The notes: a model not told the origin generated them from the letters alone. Counted from the stretch's first letter, positions 25,986 through 35,648 are shown. The stretch is DNA of 64,000 nucleotides from Chloroflexi bacterium UBA6077 (GCA_002436065.1 DIXP01000008.1:133068-197067); one strand, 5' to 3'. Numbers and translations: made by a program.

Positions 25986-27134
25986 TCACAACAGCCTCTC
26001 GAACAGCTCGTTGCTCAGCAGGATGCCCTGCTCCGTCAGCCTTAGCAGGTCTCCCTCTCTTGTCAGCAAACCCGCCCCCTCACCCCATGCCAGAGCCTCA
26101 CCGAACACATCCTCCGGCAGACATCCGTACCGCCGCAAGAAGACATCTCGCGACACCCCCTCATCCAGCCGCAAACCAAGAATCATCGTGTCGCTCATGT
26201 CGCGCCGCCGATCCGGCGACTCGTCCTCCACAAGCGGCAGCCGCCCCTCCTGCGTCGCTCTTATGTAAAGCGGCACGTCGGCCTGGATCTTGTACCTTCG
26301 GCCTTCCCATGACCCGGCAGCCCCGGCCCCTATGCCAAGGTATGGCTGGTTCCTCCAATAGAACAGGTTGTGGGCAGACTCCCGTCCTGCCCTCGCCCAG
26401 TTGGAAATCTCGTAACGTCTGAACCCGGCCCCCGCGAGCAACACCACCGCCTGCCCATACATGGCAGCCGCTTCATCCTCGAACGGTGCCGGCAGCTCTC
26501 CCCTTTCGATAGCACCCTCCAACGGCGTGCCGAGCTCGACAGACAGCATGTAGCACGAGAGATGGTCAACGCCCCAATCCACCACCGTCTCCAGCGTAGA
26601 GCGCCACAGTTCGGAATCCTGCGTGGGTATCCCGTAAATGAGATCCACGCTTACCCTGTCGAACCCGACCTCCCGCGCCAGCGCGATTGCCCGTCCAGCC
26701 TCCTCCGCGCTGTGACGCCTCCCCAGCAACCGCAGCACTCCGTCATCCACGCTCTGGACCCCTACACTCAGCCTGTTGAAGCCTGCGGCGCGGTAGCCCT
26801 CCAGCTTGGCCCTGTCCAGGTCCGAGGGATTCGCCTCCAGCGTAGTCTCCGCCTCGTGCGCGAGGCCGAAGCGGTCACGGCAGGCCTGCACCAGCCGCGC
26901 GGCCTGGTCTGCCCCCATCAGGCTCGGGGTCCCGCCCCCAACGTAGAGTGTGCTGGCCCGGACGGGCGGGGATGCCTCTACCTGGGCCACCACGGCCTCC
27001 AGGTACGGGCCGATTCGCCCCTCCAACCCCGTGAAGCTGTCGAAATCGCAATAGCTGCACCGCTTCCGGCAGAAGGGGAAATGGACGTAGACGGCTGCCC
27101 CCTGTTGGAGACTTGCCGTCTTCGTGGATCCCAT
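25986..27134 (-). CDS. hemW: radical SAM heme chaperone HemW
   Basis: A relative of coproporphyrinogen dehydrogenase HemN. It is believed to insert heme into target proteins rather than oxidise the porphyrin. The radical SAM cluster motif is CRKRCSYCDF in VYVHFPFC context. SAM-binding segments include YVGGGTPSLM, TLEANP and RLSVGVQS. HemW-type HNLFYWRNQPYLGIGAGAAG lies in the C-terminal half. I give ATG 27134 (382 residues). Longer in-frame starts at 27176 and 27215 exist, but a TATTAT -10-like box overlaps 27176. None of the three has a good ribosome site. Confidence 0.87.
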   Translation of the reverse strand: MGSTKTASLQQGAAVYVHFPFCRKRCSYCDFDSFTGLEGRIGPYLEAVVAQVEASPPVRASTLYVGGGTPSLMGADQAARLVQACRDRFGLAHEAETTLEANPSDLDRAKLEGYRAAGFNRLSVGVQSVDDGVLRLLGRRHSAEEAGRAIALAREVGFDRVSVDLIYGIPTQDSELWRSTLETVVDWGVDHLSCYMLSVELGTPLEGAIERGELPAPFEDEAAAMYGQAVVLLAGAGFRRYEISNWARAGRESAHNLFYWRNQPYLGIGAGAAGSWEGRRYKIQADVPLYIRATQEGRLPLVEDESPDRRRDMSDTMILGLRLDEGVSRDVFLRRYGCLPEDVFGEALAWGEGAGLLTREGDLLRLTEQGILLSNELFERLL

Positions 27135-27206
27135 CTTCAGGTAACCGATCGGTTTCTGTCCCACGCTACTGCCCATAATACAATGATACCAACTACGCCC
27201 CTCGAT

Positions 27207-27235
27207 TTGACGCAAATAGGGTCAAATGGTACTGT
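27207..27235 (+). promoter_or_regulatory. likely aspS promoter
   Basis: TTGACG (27207-27212), a 17-nt spacer and TACTGT (27230-27235), about 65 nt before the aspS GTG. The -35 is good and the -10 moderate. Confidence 0.4.
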
Positions 27236-27299
27236 TTGCCCAATCTGTGAGACTATTTTGGCCCCGCGAGGGCCGTGAACCAGGGGGAGCAGAGGGGCA

Positions 27300-29066
27300 G
27301 TGAAGCGGACAACAACGTGCGGCGAGCTACGCAGGACAGACGTCGGAAAGACCGCGATTCTCCAGGGCTGGGTCCACCGCCAGAGGGACCACGGCGGGAT
27401 CATATTCATCGACCTACGCGACCGCTACGGCCTGACGCAGGTTGTCGTCAATCCCCAGATCTCTCAGGCGGCCCACAACGTCGCGGCAGAGTGCCGATCG
27501 GAGTATGTCATCGAGATAACCGGTGTGGTCAATCCCAGGCCGGCCGGCACAGAGAACAAGAATCTCCCCACGGGCGAGATCGAGGTGCTGGCGGAGTCGG
27601 TCAGCGTGCTCAACCCCTCCCTCACTCCGCCCTTCAGCATGACCGATGAGGCCAACATCGACGAATCCGTGCGGCTCCACTATCGGTATCTGGACCTGCG
27701 CCGGCCGGAGATGGCCCGCAACCTCGCCCTCCGCCATCGGGTCGTCAAGCACATCCGCGACTTCCTGGACGACCGCGACTTCCTGGAGGTGGAAACCCCC
27801 ATACTAATCAAGAGCACGCCTGAGGGCGCCCGCGACTACCTGGTGCCCAGTCGCCTCCATCCGGGCGAGTTCTACGCCCTCCCTCAGAGCCCGCAGCAGC
27901 TAAAGCAGCTGCTGATGGTGGCCGGAGCCGACCGCTATTTCCAGATCGCCCGCTGCTTCCGCGACGAGGACCTCCGCGCCGACCGGCAGCCGGAGTTCAC
28001 CCAGCTGGACCTGGAGATGTCCTTCGTCGGTCAGGAGGACATCCTGGACCTGATGGAAGAGCTGCTGATCACCATGGTGGAGAAGCTCACCACCAAGCGA
28101 GTAAACAAGCCCTTCCCCAGGCTCACCTACGCCGAAAGCCTGGCGCGCTACGGCACCGACAAGCCCGACCTTCGCTTCGAGATGCCTATGGTGGATCTCT
28201 CCGACATCGCCGCGACCACGGAGTTCGACGTATTCCGGCGCGCCGTGGCCGAGGGCGGCCAGGTCAAGGCGATCCGGGCCCAGGGCGCGGGCAGCTACAG
28301 CCGCAAGCAGATCGACGACCTGGTGGCCGCGGCCAGGGGCTTCGGCGCCAAGGGGCTCGCCTGGGCGGCCATGGACGCCAACGGCACACGGTCCTCCTTC
28401 GCCAAGTTCCTGAGCGAGGGGCAGATGTCCGCCATAGCCGAGCGCGTGCAGTTGGAGCCCGGCGACCTCCTCCTCGCCATTGCCGACAAGCCCGGCGTGG
28501 TCGCCGCCTCCCTAGGCGCCCTCCGGCTGGAGATGGCAAAGCGGCTTGGCCTCCTGGACGAGGACTACCTGGCCTTCGCCTGGGTCGTGGACTTCCCCCT
28601 GGTTGAGTGGAACGAGTCCGAGCAGCGCTACGACGCGACTCATCACCCCTTCACCTCGCCCAAGCTAGAGGACCTGCACTACATGGACACCGACCCGCTC
28701 AAGGTGCGGGCCGACTGCTACGACGTGGTGTGCAACGGCATGGAGATCGGCAGCGGCAGCATAAGGATCCATCGCCGCGACGTGCAGGAGCAGGTGTTCG
28801 GCCTCCTGAACTACTCTAAGGACGAGGTCCAGCGCCGCTTCGGCCACCTGCTGGAAGCGTTCGAGTACGGCGCACCGCCCCACGGCGGCATCGCCCCCGG
28901 CATCGACCGCATGGTGATGCTGCTGGCCGACGCCAAGAGCATCCGCGACGTCATCGCCTTCCCGAAGAACCAGGCGGCCATGGACCTGATGATGGGCGCC
29001 CCCTCCGAGGTAGACGCCCAGCAACTCCGCGACCTGCACCTCGCGGTGCTCCCTCCCAAGAAGTAG
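27300..29066 (+). CDS. aspS: aspartyl-tRNA synthetase
   Basis: Class II synthetase charging tRNA-Asp, and in many bacteria without AsnRS also tRNA-Asn. The 588-residue bacterial-type enzyme has the N-terminal OB-fold anticodon domain (TAILQGWVHRQRDHGGIIFIDLRD). Motif 1 is around FLEVETPILIKSTPEGARDYLVPSR, motif 2 is FQIARCFRDEDLRADRQPEFTQLD, a GAD insertion domain follows, and motif 3 is GIAPGIDRMVMLL. The start is GTG 27300 after a purine-rich stretch. A symmetric hairpin follows the stop. Confidence 0.97.
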   Translation: MKRTTTCGELRRTDVGKTAILQGWVHRQRDHGGIIFIDLRDRYGLTQVVVNPQISQAAHNVAAECRSEYVIEITGVVNPRPAGTENKNLPTGEIEVLAESVSVLNPSLTPPFSMTDEANIDESVRLHYRYLDLRRPEMARNLALRHRVVKHIRDFLDDRDFLEVETPILIKSTPEGARDYLVPSRLHPGEFYALPQSPQQLKQLLMVAGADRYFQIARCFRDEDLRADRQPEFTQLDLEMSFVGQEDILDLMEELLITMVEKLTTKRVNKPFPRLTYAESLARYGTDKPDLRFEMPMVDLSDIAATTEFDVFRRAVAEGGQVKAIRAQGAGSYSRKQIDDLVAAARGFGAKGLAWAAMDANGTRSSFAKFLSEGQMSAIAERVQLEPGDLLLAIADKPGVVAASLGALRLEMAKRLGLLDEDYLAFAWVVDFPLVEWNESEQRYDATHHPFTSPKLEDLHYMDTDPLKVRADCYDVVCNGMEIGSGSIRIHRRDVQEQVFGLLNYSKDEVQRRFGHLLEAFEYGAPPHGGIAPGIDRMVMLLADAKSIRDVIAFPKNQAAMDLMMGAPSEVDAQQLRDLHLAVLPPKK

Positions 29067-29072
29067 TCCTAT

Positions 29073-29101
29073 TGAGGGTGTGGTGGCACACCACACCCTC
29101 A
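29073..29101 (+). terminator. hairpin after aspS
   Basis: A perfect 13-bp stem (TGAGGGTGTGGTG, 29073-29085 with 29089-29101) and a 3-nt loop, 7 nt past the aspS stop. No T-tract follows. Confidence 0.5.
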
Positions 29102-29217
29102 TCGACGATTCGGTTGCGTCTTCATCCCTCTCGGTGCTACTATCCGCAGGTCGCTCTCAGGCTGCCTCCTCGTGGAGCCGCCGTCCCAGCGGCAGATGCC
29201 ACGCTCCGCAGAGGACC

Positions 29218-30378
29218 ATGCTTTCGTATCTACTGATCGCTCTCGCCCTAGCCCTGAGTCTCGGGACAGGCCACGACCTCGCAGGAACTGCAAGCTTTGT
29301 CCTGCAGGCATTGACCTCCTGGTCCACCATCCAACTCCTTGGCATCGTTACCCTGGTGGAAATGCTCACCGTGCTGCTCCAGACGAGCGGCGCCCTCCAG
29401 GCCATCCTCACTGGACTCCGCCGGCTATCCCGCGATCCGAGAATGCTCATGGCCCTCGTGCCCTCGATTTTCGGGCTCATGCCGATCCCCGGTGGGGCTA
29501 TCATCTCGGCTCCGATGGTCGCGGCCTATGGCAATGATGTCGGCGCCGACTCCGTGGACAAGTCCGCCATCAACCTCTACTTCCGCCACGTCTGGGACCA
29601 GGCCGTGCCCCTGAAGTCCCACACCATTCTAGCGGCGGTTGTCCTCAACATCCCGATCTTCACCCTGATCGTGTGGCAACTACCCATCACTGCCGTCGCC
29701 TTCGTCGGGGGCTACTGGTACCTGCTTAGTCGGCGACTTTCCTTCCACCCGACTAAAACGGACAGCGATAGCACAGAGGGCGACTGGCCATTCTGGGTGG
29801 CGGCGGCCCCCCTCGGCGTCCCGCTAGTGCTGGCTCCCGCCACGGGCATGGACTTCCTCTTTGCCATCGGCATCGGCTTAATAATCGGCTTGCTGGCCTT
29901 CAGACCGTCGGTGGAGACCCTTAAGAAGATGGCCCACGAGGGATTTCAGCCCAAGCTGCTGTTCATGTTGGCGTCCGTAATGCTGTTCAAGACGGTGATC
30001 GAGGGCACCGACGTGGTGAAGGAGGTAGCGACGGCAGCCTCTGCCCTAGGGCTATCCGTGGAAGTGCTCTCAGTAATTTTGCCCTTGGTCGTGGGTTATG
30101 TCACTGGGCTAGAGGTGGCCGTGGTGGCGATCGTCTTCCCGCTGCTCATGGCCATGGTGCCCGCGGGCACCGCGCTTCTGCCCTACGCGATCCTGATGAT
30201 GGTGGCAAACGGGGTCGGCGCCTTCCTCTCTCCCGCCCACCTATGTCTGGCAGCCTGTAACGAGTACTTCTGCGTGGACTACAGGAAGGTGGCCCGCCTG
30301 GAAATCTTCCCCCTCGCGCTGCGCTTGGCCGTCGGCCTGCTCGTCGCCTGGCTCGTAGCCGCCTATTGGGCGAGGTAG
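29218..30378 (+). CDS. DUF401 family integral membrane protein
   Basis: A 386-residue polytopic membrane protein of the DUF401 family, with about ten hydrophobic segments. Landmarks are GIVTLVEMLTVLLQTSGAL, MALVPSIFGLMPIPGGAIISAPM, KSAINLYFRHVWDQAVPLKS and a C-terminal NGVGAFLSPAHLCL. The fold resembles ion- or dicarboxylate-transporter relatives (repeated PxPGG and FLSPxH hairpins), but the transported solute is unknown. The start ATG 29218 begins directly with a hydrophobic segment. An in-frame extension to 29080 has low-complexity Ser/Arg and overlaps the aspS terminator. Confidence 0.75.
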   Translation: MLSYLLIALALALSLGTGHDLAGTASFVLQALTSWSTIQLLGIVTLVEMLTVLLQTSGALQAILTGLRRLSRDPRMLMALVPSIFGLMPIPGGAIISAPMVAAYGNDVGADSVDKSAINLYFRHVWDQAVPLKSHTILAAVVLNIPIFTLIVWQLPITAVAFVGGYWYLLSRRLSFHPTKTDSDSTEGDWPFWVAAAPLGVPLVLAPATGMDFLFAIGIGLIIGLLAFRPSVETLKKMAHEGFQPKLLFMLASVMLFKTVIEGTDVVKEVATAASALGLSVEVLSVILPLVVGYVTGLEVAVVAIVFPLLMAMVPAGTALLPYAILMMVANGVGAFLSPAHLCLAACNEYFCVDYRKVARLEIFPLALRLAVGLLVAWLVAAYWAR

Positions 30379-30396
30379 ACGGCTAGATTTGGTCGC

Positions 30397-30588
30397 GCAG
30401 TGCAGGGCGCTCTGCCCTGCCACCCGTTGTCGTACCCGCCCGCAACCACCTGCTCTACCCGCCCCCGAACCCATAGGCAACGGCGCGAGGCGGGGCAACC
30501 GGACGGCAGGGCAGAGCGCCTTGCACTACGTATGGGGCCACCTGCTCGTACACCACCGGATGGCAGGGCACAGGGCCCTGCACTACAT
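30397..30588. repeat. cluster of REP-like palindromic arms
   Basis: Three related arms: GTGCAGGGCGCTCTGCCCTG at 30399-30418, its inverse at 30503-30528, and a third (GGCAGGGCACAGGGCCCTGC) at 30562-30582. Each is flanked by CCACCCG or CGGAT/CGGAC. A related arm lies at 22353-22379. No coding capacity is seen. Confidence 0.6.
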
Positions 30589-30591
30589 GTA

Positions 30592-30625
30592 AGACCGCCG
30601 CGGTTTTCGAAAACCGCGGCGGTCT
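30592..30625 (-). terminator. terminator between convergent ileS and the DUF401 gene
   Basis: A perfect 16-bp stem AGACCGCCGCGGTTTT with a 2-nt centre, 21 nt past the ileS stop. As AAAA/TTTT ends flank the tip rather than the base, it may act in both directions. It is closely related to the guaB hairpin at 428-458. Confidence 0.6.
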
Positions 30626-30645
30626 GGTGTGGGCTTGTGGTGAGC

Positions 30646-33600
30646 CTACGCTCTCCTCACCGCCACCGTGACGATCCCTCCGTCCAGGTCCGCCTCCACA
30701 GTGAAGGCCCCCTCTTCGGGAACGCCCTCTGTCAGTGAGTTGGCAAGCGTTTCTCCCCGGATGTACCCGCCGTACTGATCGAGCAGCGCCTTCAGCTCCA
30801 CATCCCCCTTCGCCTGAAGGGTTACCGTGATCCGATCGCTAATGGCGAAGCCTGCCGCCTTTCGAGCATCCTGGATGAAACGCACCAGATCACGAGCCTG
30901 ACCTTCCAGCCGCAGCTCAGGGGTGACCGTGGTGTTCAGGGCCACCATCAGCCGGTTCCTCACGGCGACCTGGTAGCCCTCGGGCGAGGTCAACTCCACC
31001 AGAACCTCGTTCGGCTCCATTCTCAACTGCTGCCCATCCACCCGCAGGTCGAACGGCTGCCCAGCCTCCACGGCCCGCGCCACAGCCGCCGACTCCTCGG
31101 CGCTCAGGCCGGCCAGCGTCGCCCTCAGCTTCGGTACCAGGGCCCGGTACTTGCGGCCCACCACCGGCAGGTTCGGGCTCAGCCTGTAGGCCACCAGCGC
31201 CTCGTCGGCGCTCAGCAAGCGCACACTCTTGATGTTCAGTTCCTCTCGCAGCTCATCCTGGAAACGCAGCAGGGCGTCCCCATTCTCCGGTACCCGCACG
31301 AGCAGTTCGCTGAGCGGCTGCCTCACCCTCAACCCAGCGTTCTGGCGGGCCGCGCGACCCAGCCCAACGGTGTCCAGCAGCAGCGCCGTGTCCGCCAGCA
31401 GCCTCTCATCGATCCACTCCTGCCTCACCTCCGGCCAGCCGGCCAGGTGTACGCTCTCGGGAGCGGCGGCATCCTGCTCGGCCACCAGGTTACGGTACAT
31501 CGCCTCCGAGATGAACGGCATGAAGGGCGCAAGCAGCCTGGAAAGCGTCGTCAGGCAGGTGTAAAGGGTCGCATAGGCCGTGCGCTTGTCGGCATCGTCC
31601 TCGGACTTCCAGAAGCGCCGCCGGTTCCGCCGGACGTACCAGTTGGAAAGCTCCTCCACGAAGGAGTCGATCTCCTTGGCCGGCCCATGGATGTCGTAGT
31701 CCTCCAGCATGGCCGTTACGTCTCTCACCAGGGCGTTCAGACGCCCCAACACCCACCGATCGATCGACTGCAGCGGCGCACTGGCCAAGTCTTCATACAA
31801 CGCTGACTGCTGATCGCTGACTGCTGACTGCTGGCCGCCGACGGGCGGCTTCCATCCATCCAGCTTGGCGTACGTCACGAAGAAGCCGTACGTGTTCCAC
31901 AGCGTCAGCATGAACTGCCGCAGTACGTCCCCAACCTGGTCCGGCGAGAAGCGCCGCGGGTTGTAGGGTGGCGCCGAGGCGTACATGTACCATCGAGTGG
32001 CGTCCGCCCCGAAGTTGTCCATCAGGAACCATGGATCCACCACGTTGCCCTTGGACTTGGACATCTTCTGACCATTGATGTCCAGGATGTGGCCCAGACA
32101 GATCACGTTGTTGAAGGCCGGCCGGTCGAACAGCAGCGTCCCTAGCGCGTGCAGCGTATAGAACCAGCCACGGGTCTGGTCGATCGCCTCCGAGATGTAG
32201 TCGGCCTGGCCCGCCGTCTTGAACAGCTCCTGGTTCTCGAACGGATAGTGCCACTGGGCAACCTGCATCGAGCCCGAATCGAACCAGCAGTCGGCCACGT
32301 CCGGAATGCGTTTGGCCGTGCCCTTGCCGCAGGCAGTGCACTCCCAAGTAACCTCGTCCACGTAGGGGCGGTGCAGGTCCAGCTCCCTCAGGTCGCGACC
32401 GGCCTTCTGGGACAGCTCGGCCACGGATCCGATCACCTCGGTGTGGCCGCAGGAGTCGCATACCCAGAGCGGCAGCGGCGTGCCCCAGTATCGCTCGCGG
32501 CTCAGAGCCCAGTCGATGTTGTTCTCGAGCCAGTTGCCAAACCGACCCTCCCTGATGTGCTCCGGCACCCAGTGGATCTGCTGGTTGTTGGCCAGCAGCC
32601 GATCCTTCACCGCCGTGGTCCGAATGTACCAGGAGGGCTTGGCGTAGTACAGAAGCGGAGTGGTGCAACGCCAGCAGAAGGGGTAGGCATGCTTCACCTG
32701 GCCGGAGCGGAACAGCAGCCCCCTTTCGTCCAGGTTGCGCGTGATCTTCGGGTCGGCCTCCTTGAAGAACATGCCCCCGAAGCCCAGGTCGTCGAAGTCA
32801 TTCAGCACCTTCCCCGCGAGGTCCACGGAGAACAGGGTTGGCAGGCCGTACCGCCTTCCGATCTCCAGGTCGCCGTAGGCTGGTGCGATGTGGACTATAC
32901 CGGTACCGTCCTCCAGAGAGACGAAGTCGTCCACCACCACCCGGTAGGCCTGGTCCAGCCCCACGGTCTCGGATGGACCCAGCACACCCTTGAAGAGAGG
33001 CTCGTACTTCAAGTCCCGCAGATGGTCACCCTGGAACCGCTCCACAACCTGGAAGTTATCCTCGCCCAGGACTGCGATCGCCAGCGCTTCGGCCATCACG
33101 ATCCGCTCGCTTGCCCCGCCGGGCGAGTACTCCACCAGGACGTAGCTCGCGCCCGGCTTCACTGCCAGTGCGGCATTGGCGGGAAGGGTCCAGGGCGTGG
33201 TGGTCCAGGCCAGGAACGACGCACCCGCCATCTTGCCGTCCAGCGGATGGCCGCTCGCCCTGTGTCGGAACCGGATCCACACCGACGGGTCCGGTACTTC
33301 GTCCTCGAAGCCGAGCGAGACCTCGTGGTCCGAGAGGGAGGTGCCGCAGCGCGGGCAGTGCATGGTGACTTTGTAGTCCCGATACAGCAGCCCACGATCC
33401 CATAGGGTCTTCAGTATCCACCACAGCGACTCGATGTATTCGTTCTTGTAGGTGATATAGGCGTCCGGCAGATCGATCCAGTAGGCCATGCGGTCGGTCA
33501 GCCGCTCCCACTCCTGGATGTAGCGCCAGACGCTCTCCTTACAGGCCTTGTTGAACTCGGCGATGCCGTACCGCTCGATATCCGGCTTGCCCGAGAAGCC

Positions 33601-33906
33601 CAACTCTCGCTCGATCTCCAACTCTACCGGCAGACCGTGGGTGTCCCACCCTCCGCGGTCTCCTATGATCCTGTGACCCTGCTGGCGCCTGAACCGCAGG
33701 ACGATATCCTTCGCCGCCCGCGCCTCCACATGGTGCACGCCAGGGCGCCCGTTAGCTGTCGGGGGTCCCTCGAAGAACACGAAGGGGCGCGAGGGGTCAC
33801 CAGCACCCAGCGCCTTCTTGAGAATCCCCTGCTGCTTCCACCAATCCGCTATCTCTCGCTCGAGCCCGGGGAAGGATATCCGGGTATCAACGTCTCGAAA
33901 AGCCAT
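30646..33906 (-). CDS. ileS: isoleucyl-tRNA synthetase
   Basis: Class I synthetase, 1086 residues. It has the HIGH-equivalent PGVHHVEAR, the editing (CP1) domain with TTTPWTLPANAAL and DGTGIVHIAPAYG, the motif GQKMSKSKGNVVDP and a long C-terminal anticodon-binding region. I chose ATG 33906, preceded by GGGAGG. A 39-codon upstream extension runs through the leader and is not used. A T-box leader precedes it. Between the catalytic and anticodon-binding domains an in-frame low-complexity stretch, GQQSAVSDQQSAL, is encoded by short tandem repeats and looks like an inserted repeat. Confidence 0.97.
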   Translation of the reverse strand: MAFRDVDTRISFPGLEREIADWWKQQGILKKALGAGDPSRPFVFFEGPPTANGRPGVHHVEARAAKDIVLRFRRQQGHRIIGDRGGWDTHGLPVELEIERELGFSGKPDIERYGIAEFNKACKESVWRYIQEWERLTDRMAYWIDLPDAYITYKNEYIESLWWILKTLWDRGLLYRDYKVTMHCPRCGTSLSDHEVSLGFEDEVPDPSVWIRFRHRASGHPLDGKMAGASFLAWTTTPWTLPANAALAVKPGASYVLVEYSPGGASERIVMAEALAIAVLGEDNFQVVERFQGDHLRDLKYEPLFKGVLGPSETVGLDQAYRVVVDDFVSLEDGTGIVHIAPAYGDLEIGRRYGLPTLFSVDLAGKVLNDFDDLGFGGMFFKEADPKITRNLDERGLLFRSGQVKHAYPFCWRCTTPLLYYAKPSWYIRTTAVKDRLLANNQQIHWVPEHIREGRFGNWLENNIDWALSRERYWGTPLPLWVCDSCGHTEVIGSVAELSQKAGRDLRELDLHRPYVDEVTWECTACGKGTAKRIPDVADCWFDSGSMQVAQWHYPFENQELFKTAGQADYISEAIDQTRGWFYTLHALGTLLFDRPAFNNVICLGHILDINGQKMSKSKGNVVDPWFLMDNFGADATRWYMYASAPPYNPRRFSPDQVGDVLRQFMLTLWNTYGFFVTYAKLDGWKPPVGGQQSAVSDQQSALYEDLASAPLQSIDRWVLGRLNALVRDVTAMLEDYDIHGPAKEIDSFVEELSNWYVRRNRRRFWKSEDDADKRTAYATLYTCLTTLSRLLAPFMPFISEAMYRNLVAEQDAAAPESVHLAGWPEVRQEWIDERLLADTALLLDTVGLGRAARQNAGLRVRQPLSELLVRVPENGDALLRFQDELREELNIKSVRLLSADEALVAYRLSPNLPVVGRKYRALVPKLRATLAGLSAEESAAVARAVEAGQPFDLRVDGQQLRMEPNEVLVELTSPEGYQVAVRNRLMVALNTTVTPELRLEGQARDLVRFIQDARKAAGFAISDRITVTLQAKGDVELKALLDQYGGYIRGETLANSLTEGVPEEGAFTVEADLDGGIVTVAVRRA
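31802..31834. repeat. tandem CTGACTG/CTGATCG-type repeat inside ileS
   Basis: GCTGACTGCTGATCGCTGAC and following copies of a 7-nt CTGACTG-like unit lie in frame within ileS. They encode Gln/Ser/Ala/Asp-rich residues that interrupt an otherwise well-conserved synthetase. Confidence 0.6.
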
Positions 33907-33931
33907 GGCGCCTCCCTTGCGGTCACAAGAA

Positions 33932-34215
33932 TAGAAAAACCTCGCCCCCCTTTGGAGACGAGGCCGTATTGCCCCGCGGTACCACCCCTCTTGGCGCGGC
34001 CCTCGTCGACGACGCGCGCCCACTCTATGGGGATGTGCCCACCCCCAGCTCCCCGGTAACGGCGGGAACCACCGGTCCGCTTACTTGCCAGCGCGTTCAG
34101 CCTCCGGCTCGGGAGGGATATTCGACGGTAGGCCAGGCACGCCTCTCACCACCGCGCGCTCGCTGGTCAGGCCGGAATCCGCCTACTTGTCTCCGTCAAA
34201 GCCATTACCGCGCAT
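33932..34215 (-). promoter_or_regulatory. T-box leader of ileS
   Basis: On the minus strand, upstream of ileS, the T-box core GGGTGGTACCGCGG (33987-33974) is followed by the terminator stem CCTCGTCTCC...GGGGGGCGAGG (33963-33940) and TTTTTCTAT. The CCTCGTC arm is the part that can instead pair in the antiterminator. GC-rich stems upstream to about 34215 would form the specifier-bearing stem I. Uncharged tRNA-Ile is expected to bind and allow read-through. I could not fix the specifier codon by eye. Confidence 0.88.
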
Positions 34216-34380
34216 TTTACCACAAGAACCGTTTCCGCCGCAGAGTCCGCAGTCGGTCCGACCGACACGAGGCGCGTCGTCACGCTTCGGACCGCTATAG
34301 AGGCTGACCTGTTAGCGCGCCCAGTAGAGCTCCGGTGAGGAAGCCATGGGATTAGAGGACAGGAGCGGTTCGGTGGAACC

Positions 34381-35610
34381 CTACAGCCCGCCGAGCGCTA
34401 CTTTCGCCATGGAAAGCCAACGCGCCAGGGCATCCACCTCTTCGAGAGTGTTGTACAGGTAGAAGCTCGCCCGGGCCGTGGACGGAACCTGCAGCCACTT
34501 CATCAGCGGCTGGCAGCAGTGGTGCCCAGCGCGAACCGCGATACCCTCCTGGTCGAGGAAGCTCCCGAGATCGTAAGCATCCGCCCCTTCCAGTGCGAAG
34601 CTGACCACCCCGCCTCGGCTCTCCGGGTCGGCCGGCCCGAAGACCGTCAGCCCCTCAACCCCCTTCAGGGCATCGAGGGCATAGCGGGTGATCTCGATCT
34701 CGTGTCGCCGCACCGACTCCATCCCCAACTCCCGCAGGTAGTCCACCGCGGCCGCGAGGCCAACCGCGCCGGAGACGTTGGGTGTACCGGCCTCGAACTT
34801 GTGGGGGATGTCAGCCCAGGTAGCGCCATCCAGGGACACCTCGTCGATCATGCTCCCCCCACCCATGAATGGGTCCATCGCCTCCAGTAGCTCCGCCCGG
34901 CCCCACAGCACCCCAATCCCCATTGGTCCCAGCATCTTGTGGCCAGAGAAGGCGAGGAAATCGCATCCCAGATCGCCCACGTCCACCGGCATGTGGGGGA
35001 CGCTCTGCGCACCGTCCACCAGCAGCAGGGCGCCCTGCGCGTGGGCCAACTCCGCCAGACGTCGCACAGGGTTGATCGTGCCCAGCACGTTGGACACGTG
35101 GGTTACAGCAACCAGCCGCGTGCGGTCGCCAATCAACCGGTCGATCTCCGAGAGATCCATGGTTCCATCAGCGTACAGTGGGATGAAGCGGAGCACCGCG
35201 CCGGTCTCCGAGGCCACCCTCTGCCAGGGGATCAGGTTGCTGTGGTGCTCCATCACGCTCAGCACTATCTCGTCACCGGCCCTCAACCGCTTACGCGCCC
35301 AGCTGTAAGCCACCAGATTCATCCCCTCGGTGGCGTTCCGTACGAAGACGATCTCACGCGGCGACACGGCCCCAATGAAGCGCGACACCTTCAATCGAGC
35401 CTGCTCGTACGCATCCGTCGCCTCATCGCTCAGGGTGTGGGCGCCCCGATGCACGTTGGCATTGAAACCCTCGTAGAAGCGCGCAACGGCATCCAGGACC
35501 GCTCGCGGCTTCTGGGATGTAGCCGCGCTGTCCAGATACACCAGTCTCTTGCCCCGAAGCTGGCGCTCCAGTATGGGAAAGTCCCTCCGAACCGCCTCTA
35601 CGTCGAACAT
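34381..35610 (-). CDS. sufS: cysteine desulfurase, SufS type
   Basis: A PLP enzyme delivering sulfur from cysteine for Fe-S cluster assembly. The 409-residue protein has YLDSAATSQKPRAVLDAV, NVHRGAHTLS, the PLP Lys in FSGHKMLGPMGIGVLWG and the catalytic Cys in RAGHHCCQPLM. ATG 35610 (AAAGGGG upstream) begins MFDVEAVRRDFPIL as in group II SufS. An 11-codon upstream extension is unsupported. No sufBCD genes are nearby, so the scaffold genes must be elsewhere. Confidence 0.92.
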   Translation of the reverse strand: MFDVEAVRRDFPILERQLRGKRLVYLDSAATSQKPRAVLDAVARFYEGFNANVHRGAHTLSDEATDAYEQARLKVSRFIGAVSPREIVFVRNATEGMNLVAYSWARKRLRAGDEIVLSVMEHHSNLIPWQRVASETGAVLRFIPLYADGTMDLSEIDRLIGDRTRLVAVTHVSNVLGTINPVRRLAELAHAQGALLLVDGAQSVPHMPVDVGDLGCDFLAFSGHKMLGPMGIGVLWGRAELLEAMDPFMGGGSMIDEVSLDGATWADIPHKFEAGTPNVSGAVGLAAAVDYLRELGMESVRRHEIEITRYALDALKGVEGLTVFGPADPESRGGVVSFALEGADAYDLGSFLDQEGIAVRAGHHCCQPLMKWLQVPSTARASFYLYNTLEEVDALARWLSMAKVALGGL

Positions 35611-35648
35611 CACATGTACCCCTTTGCCGCCGAACGCATCCACTTATA

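Noticed and set aside
32149..33405. 418-codon plus-strand ORF antisense to ileS
   Set aside because: Shadow frame. IleRS motifs are continuous on the minus strand.
33500..33760. Loss of the HIGH motif in IleRS
   Set aside because: PGVHHVEAR is an accepted HIGH variant in many IleRS enzymes, so catalysis need not be affected.
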